Below the pieces are notes generated by a model, which ran no database searches, had not been told where the DNA came from, and was given only the letters and a program-made list of their open reading frames with translations. A stretch of 64,000 nucleotides of DNA from Himantopus leucocephalus (taxonomy: Eukaryota > Chordata > Aves > Charadriiformes > Recurvirostridae), in the NCBI GenBank assembly GCA_003993805.1, contig RSEF01000012.1:9888727-9952726 (forward strand). The letters are read 5' to 3'. Position 1 is the stretch's first letter; each line of letters begins with the position of its first letter. The translations under genes were made by a program, and so were the position numbers. Positions 61,773 to 64,000 of the stretch are shown piece by piece.

Positions 61773-61997
61773 TGCCGTGGTGTTATGGGACCTGTTGAGC
61801 CCTATTTCTTGGACAGCTGTCTGACAAAGACCCTGCTTGAGTCATTTACTGTAGTGTCGTGCCCTGAGGCCACTGAAGATGTGTTTAATTTGAAATTTTA
61901 TGTAATTGGAGCAGTTGGCCTTGTTGCTGTAATAATGATTTTCAGCATGATACTCAGCATGTTTCTGTGCTGTGCTGTCCACTAAAACCGAGAACTG
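61773..61997 (+). pseudogene. CD9-like tetraspanin processed pseudogene, 5'-truncated
   Basis: The frame beginning CRGVMGPVEPYF aligns without gaps to the second half of the CD9 large extracellular loop, with CRG in place of the CCG motif. It continues through LLESFTVVSCPEA and then the fourth transmembrane helix with GAVG, VIMIFSMILSM and CCA. One residue is missing in the helix. A TAA stop at 61,983-61,985 interrupts the cytoplasmic tail just before the conserved NRE residues. CD9 itself is split by introns in this region, but here loop, helix and tail are continuous, pointing to a reverse-transcribed copy. Similarity stops abruptly upstream of 61,773, as in a 5'-truncated insertion. A T-rich run follows at about 62,041-62,056. 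CD9 is the best match among tetraspanins; CD81 and TSPAN2 fit less well. Confidence 0.75.
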
Positions 61998-62117
61998 CCC
62001 TAAGATCTACAAACCCAAGAACTGCTGCACTATAAAATTTTCTTTTTTTTTTTTTTACAGACACAGCAGTTTGCACGGAAGGGCACAAAGAAAGGGTCAT
62101 CAGTTGAACTAGTATCA

Positions 62118-62525
62118 CTGTGACAGTCTCAGATATGGTGGTGACGCCCCACAGAACCGTTTCCCCTGCAGGTGTCCCTGCTAGGGCAGAGGTGTCGATG
62201 CAGACCCAGCTTCAGATGGCGGCTGCAGCCCTCCAAGCCTCAGGCTGCAGGGAGCGCCTGGGACTTCTCTCTGGTGCCAGGAGAAACGGCCCTCTGTCCT
62301 ACAGGAGGTGTGCTCTCTTGGAGGGGCTGTGCCACCAAGTGGAGGAGTTACAGGAGGAAGTGAGGCGCCTGCGCAGCCTCAGAGATGATGAAGGAAGATA
62401 CGATCTTCTTTGAGACAGAACAGCCCAAAAAGCCCCCATCCCCAACTGAAGTAGAGAAGCAGGCAATGTCCACCCCTGGAGAAGGTGACTACCCTCTGGA
62501 GAAGGTGAAGGATGGAAGCTTTTGA
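62118..62525 (+). mobile_element. CR1 ORF1-like coiled-coil remnant
   Basis: The frame contains CALLEGLCHQVEELQEEVRRL followed by RSLRDDE. This resembles the coiled-coil segment of avian CR1 ORF1 proteins, which typically reads CVQLEDLLxxVAELxEEVxRLRSIRE. It lies immediately 5' of the CR1 reverse-transcriptase remnant in the same orientation. This suggests one element with the intervening ORF1/endonuclease part deleted. Assignment is by motif memory only. Confidence 0.5.
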
Positions 62526-62639
62526 CACCAAGAGGAAGGCTCCCGCTCCCCCTAAGCACTTACAGCTACAAAATATGTTCACCAGCCTCAAGGTTGAAGA
62601 GGAGCCAGATTTCCACTCTTCAAAGAGTCCCCATAAGCG

Positions 62640-64000
62640 CTGAGGGAGCTGGCAAGTGTCATTGCAAAGCCACTCTCAATAATCTTTGATTGATCATGGC
62701 GACTGGGAGAAGTGCCCAAAGACCTGAAGGAAAGAAAATGTCACTTTTATCTTTATGAAGGGCAAGAAGGAGGACCCAGGGAACTACAGGCCAGTCAGTC
62801 TCACCTCTATCCCTGGGAGGGTGATGGAGCAACTAATCCTGAAAGCTATTTCCAGGGACACAAACAACAAGAAAATCATCAGGAGTAGTCAGCATGGCTT
62901 CCCCAAGCAGGGGAGGAAGTCATGCTTGACCAACTTGATAAAATGACTGGCTTGGTAGATGAGGGGAGAGCAGTGGATATTGTCTACCTGAACTTCAGCA
63001 CGGTCTTTGGCACTGTGTCCCACAACATCCTCATAGACAATCTGTTGAAGTATGGGATGGATGAGTAGACAGTGGATTGAAAACTGGCTGAATGGCCGGG
63101 CCCAGAGGGTGATGGCACAAAGTCTAGTTGGAGGCCAGTAACTAGCAGTGTACCCCAGGGGTCAATAGTGGGTCCTGTTTATAACATCTTCACTAATGAT
63201 CTGGATGATGGGGCAGAGTGTACCCCCAGCTAGTTTGCTGATGACACAAAACTGGGAAGAATGGCTGATAAACCAGAGGGTCAAGCTGCCATCCAGAGGG
63301 ACCTTGACAGGCTGGAGAAATGGGCTGACAGGAACCTCATGAATTTCAACAAGGTGTTCAAAGTGCAGGATTTGGGGAGGAACAATCTCATGCACCAACA
63401 GATGCTGGGGTCCACCCAGCTGGAAAGCAGTGTGGCACCAGGAAAGGACCTGGAGGTCGTGGTGGACGCCAAATTGAACATGAGCCAGCCATGTGCCTTT
63501 GCCACAACAAAGCCTGATGGTATCCTGGGCCACACCTGTAGTGCTGTGTCCGGTGCTGGGTTCCCCAGTGAAAGAGACACGGACATACTGGAGAGAGTCC
63601 AGTGAAGGGCCAGAAAGATGATTAAGGGACTGGAGCATCTCACATATGAGACGAGTCTTAGAGAGCTGGGACTGTTTTTTAGCCTGGAGAAGAGAAGGCT
63701 CAAGGGGCATCTTATCAATGTATATAAACACCTGAAGGGAGGGTGCAAAGAAGATGGAGCCGGGCTCTTTTCAGTGGTGCCCAGTACCAGGACCAGAGGC
63801 AATGGGCACAAACTGAAACACAGGAGGTTCCCTCTGAACATCAGGAAACACTTGAGGTTCCCTCTGAACATCAGGAAACACTTTTGTACTGTGAGGATGG
63901 CCGAGCACTGGCACAGGTTGCCCAGAGAGGTTGTGGAGTCTCCAGCCTTGGAGACACTCAAAAGCCATCTGGTCACGGTCCTGGGCAACGGGCTGTAGGT
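62640..64000 (+). mobile_element. CR1 LINE, decayed ORF2 reverse transcriptase and C-terminal region
   Basis: Reading-frame pieces match the CR1 reverse transcriptase in order: ASVIAKPLSIIFD and GEVPKD; then KKEDPGNYRPVSLTSI (62,755-62,946); then the FADDTKLG active-site motif (63,234-63,257); then the C-terminal EKRRL...[16 protein letters not shown] piece ending at a stop at 63,998. Frameshifts separate the pieces. In-frame stops occur, including TAG at 63,231 directly before FADD. The element cannot encode a working enzyme. Its 3' end continues beyond the window. Confidence 0.93.
63824..63883 (+). repeat. In-frame 30-bp tandem duplication inside the CR1 ORF2
   Basis: A 30-bp unit at 63,824-63,853 is repeated exactly at 63,854-63,883, duplicating ten codons (RFPLNIRKH plus one) in the C-terminal part of the CR1 frame without shifting it. 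Perfect identity inside an otherwise diverged element suggests a later, local duplication. Confidence 0.9.

Overview
This is vertebrate nuclear DNA, most likely from a bird. The protein-coding sequence is split into short exons with clean GT-AG junctions. Introns are short for a vertebrate. The recognisable interspersed repeats are CR1 LINEs, the dominant avian retroposon. Three genes can be reconstructed exon by exon: CHCHD6 (minus strand, 5' part only), TPRA1 (minus strand, complete coding sequence) and MCM2 (plus strand, complete coding sequence, 888 codons). TPRA1 and MCM2 lie head to head, as they do in human 3q21.

Layout. Positions 1-10,675 are AT-rich CHCHD6 intron with no exon I could find. 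CHCHD6 exons 4 to 1 lie between 10,676 and 15,941, interrupted by a 100-N assembly gap and a minus-strand CR1 3' fragment. Its CpG-rich promoter with two CCAAT boxes follows at about 15.7-16.3 kb. The next stretch, to about 18.6 kb, holds nothing I recognise. TPRA1 runs leftward from a CpG island at 36.2-37.3 kb to a stop at 21,178; poly(A) signals lie at 20.3 kb and 18.6 kb. Positions 37.3-40.5 kb are intergenic and carry an old duplicated repeat fragment. The MCM2 promoter, with GC boxes, two E2F sites and an E-box, lies at 40.78-40.87 kb. MCM2 exons follow from 40,900 to 52,495 and a poly(A) signal sits at 53,105. The last 11 kb is gene-poor. It contains a possible old LTR (57.3-57.9 kb), a 5'-truncated tetraspanin (CD9-like) retrocopy (61.8-62.0 kb), and a decayed plus-strand CR1 that runs to the window edge.

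Functions. The three genes have unrelated jobs: a mitochondrial MICOS subunit (CHCHD6/MIC25), a seven-transmembrane receptor-like protein (TPRA1), and a subunit of the MCM2-7 replicative helicase. Nothing suggests shared regulation, although the E2F sites explain MCM2's expected S-phase expression.

I found no new multi-gene system. The most notable items are the intronless CD9-like copy, unusual because avian CR1 rarely makes processed pseudogenes; the direct CHCHD6-TPRA1 adjacency; and single-N junctions flanked by near-identical sequence, which look like assembly artefacts. Exon coordinates were read by hand and checked by reading-frame arithmetic. Transcription starts and untranslated exons are inferred.
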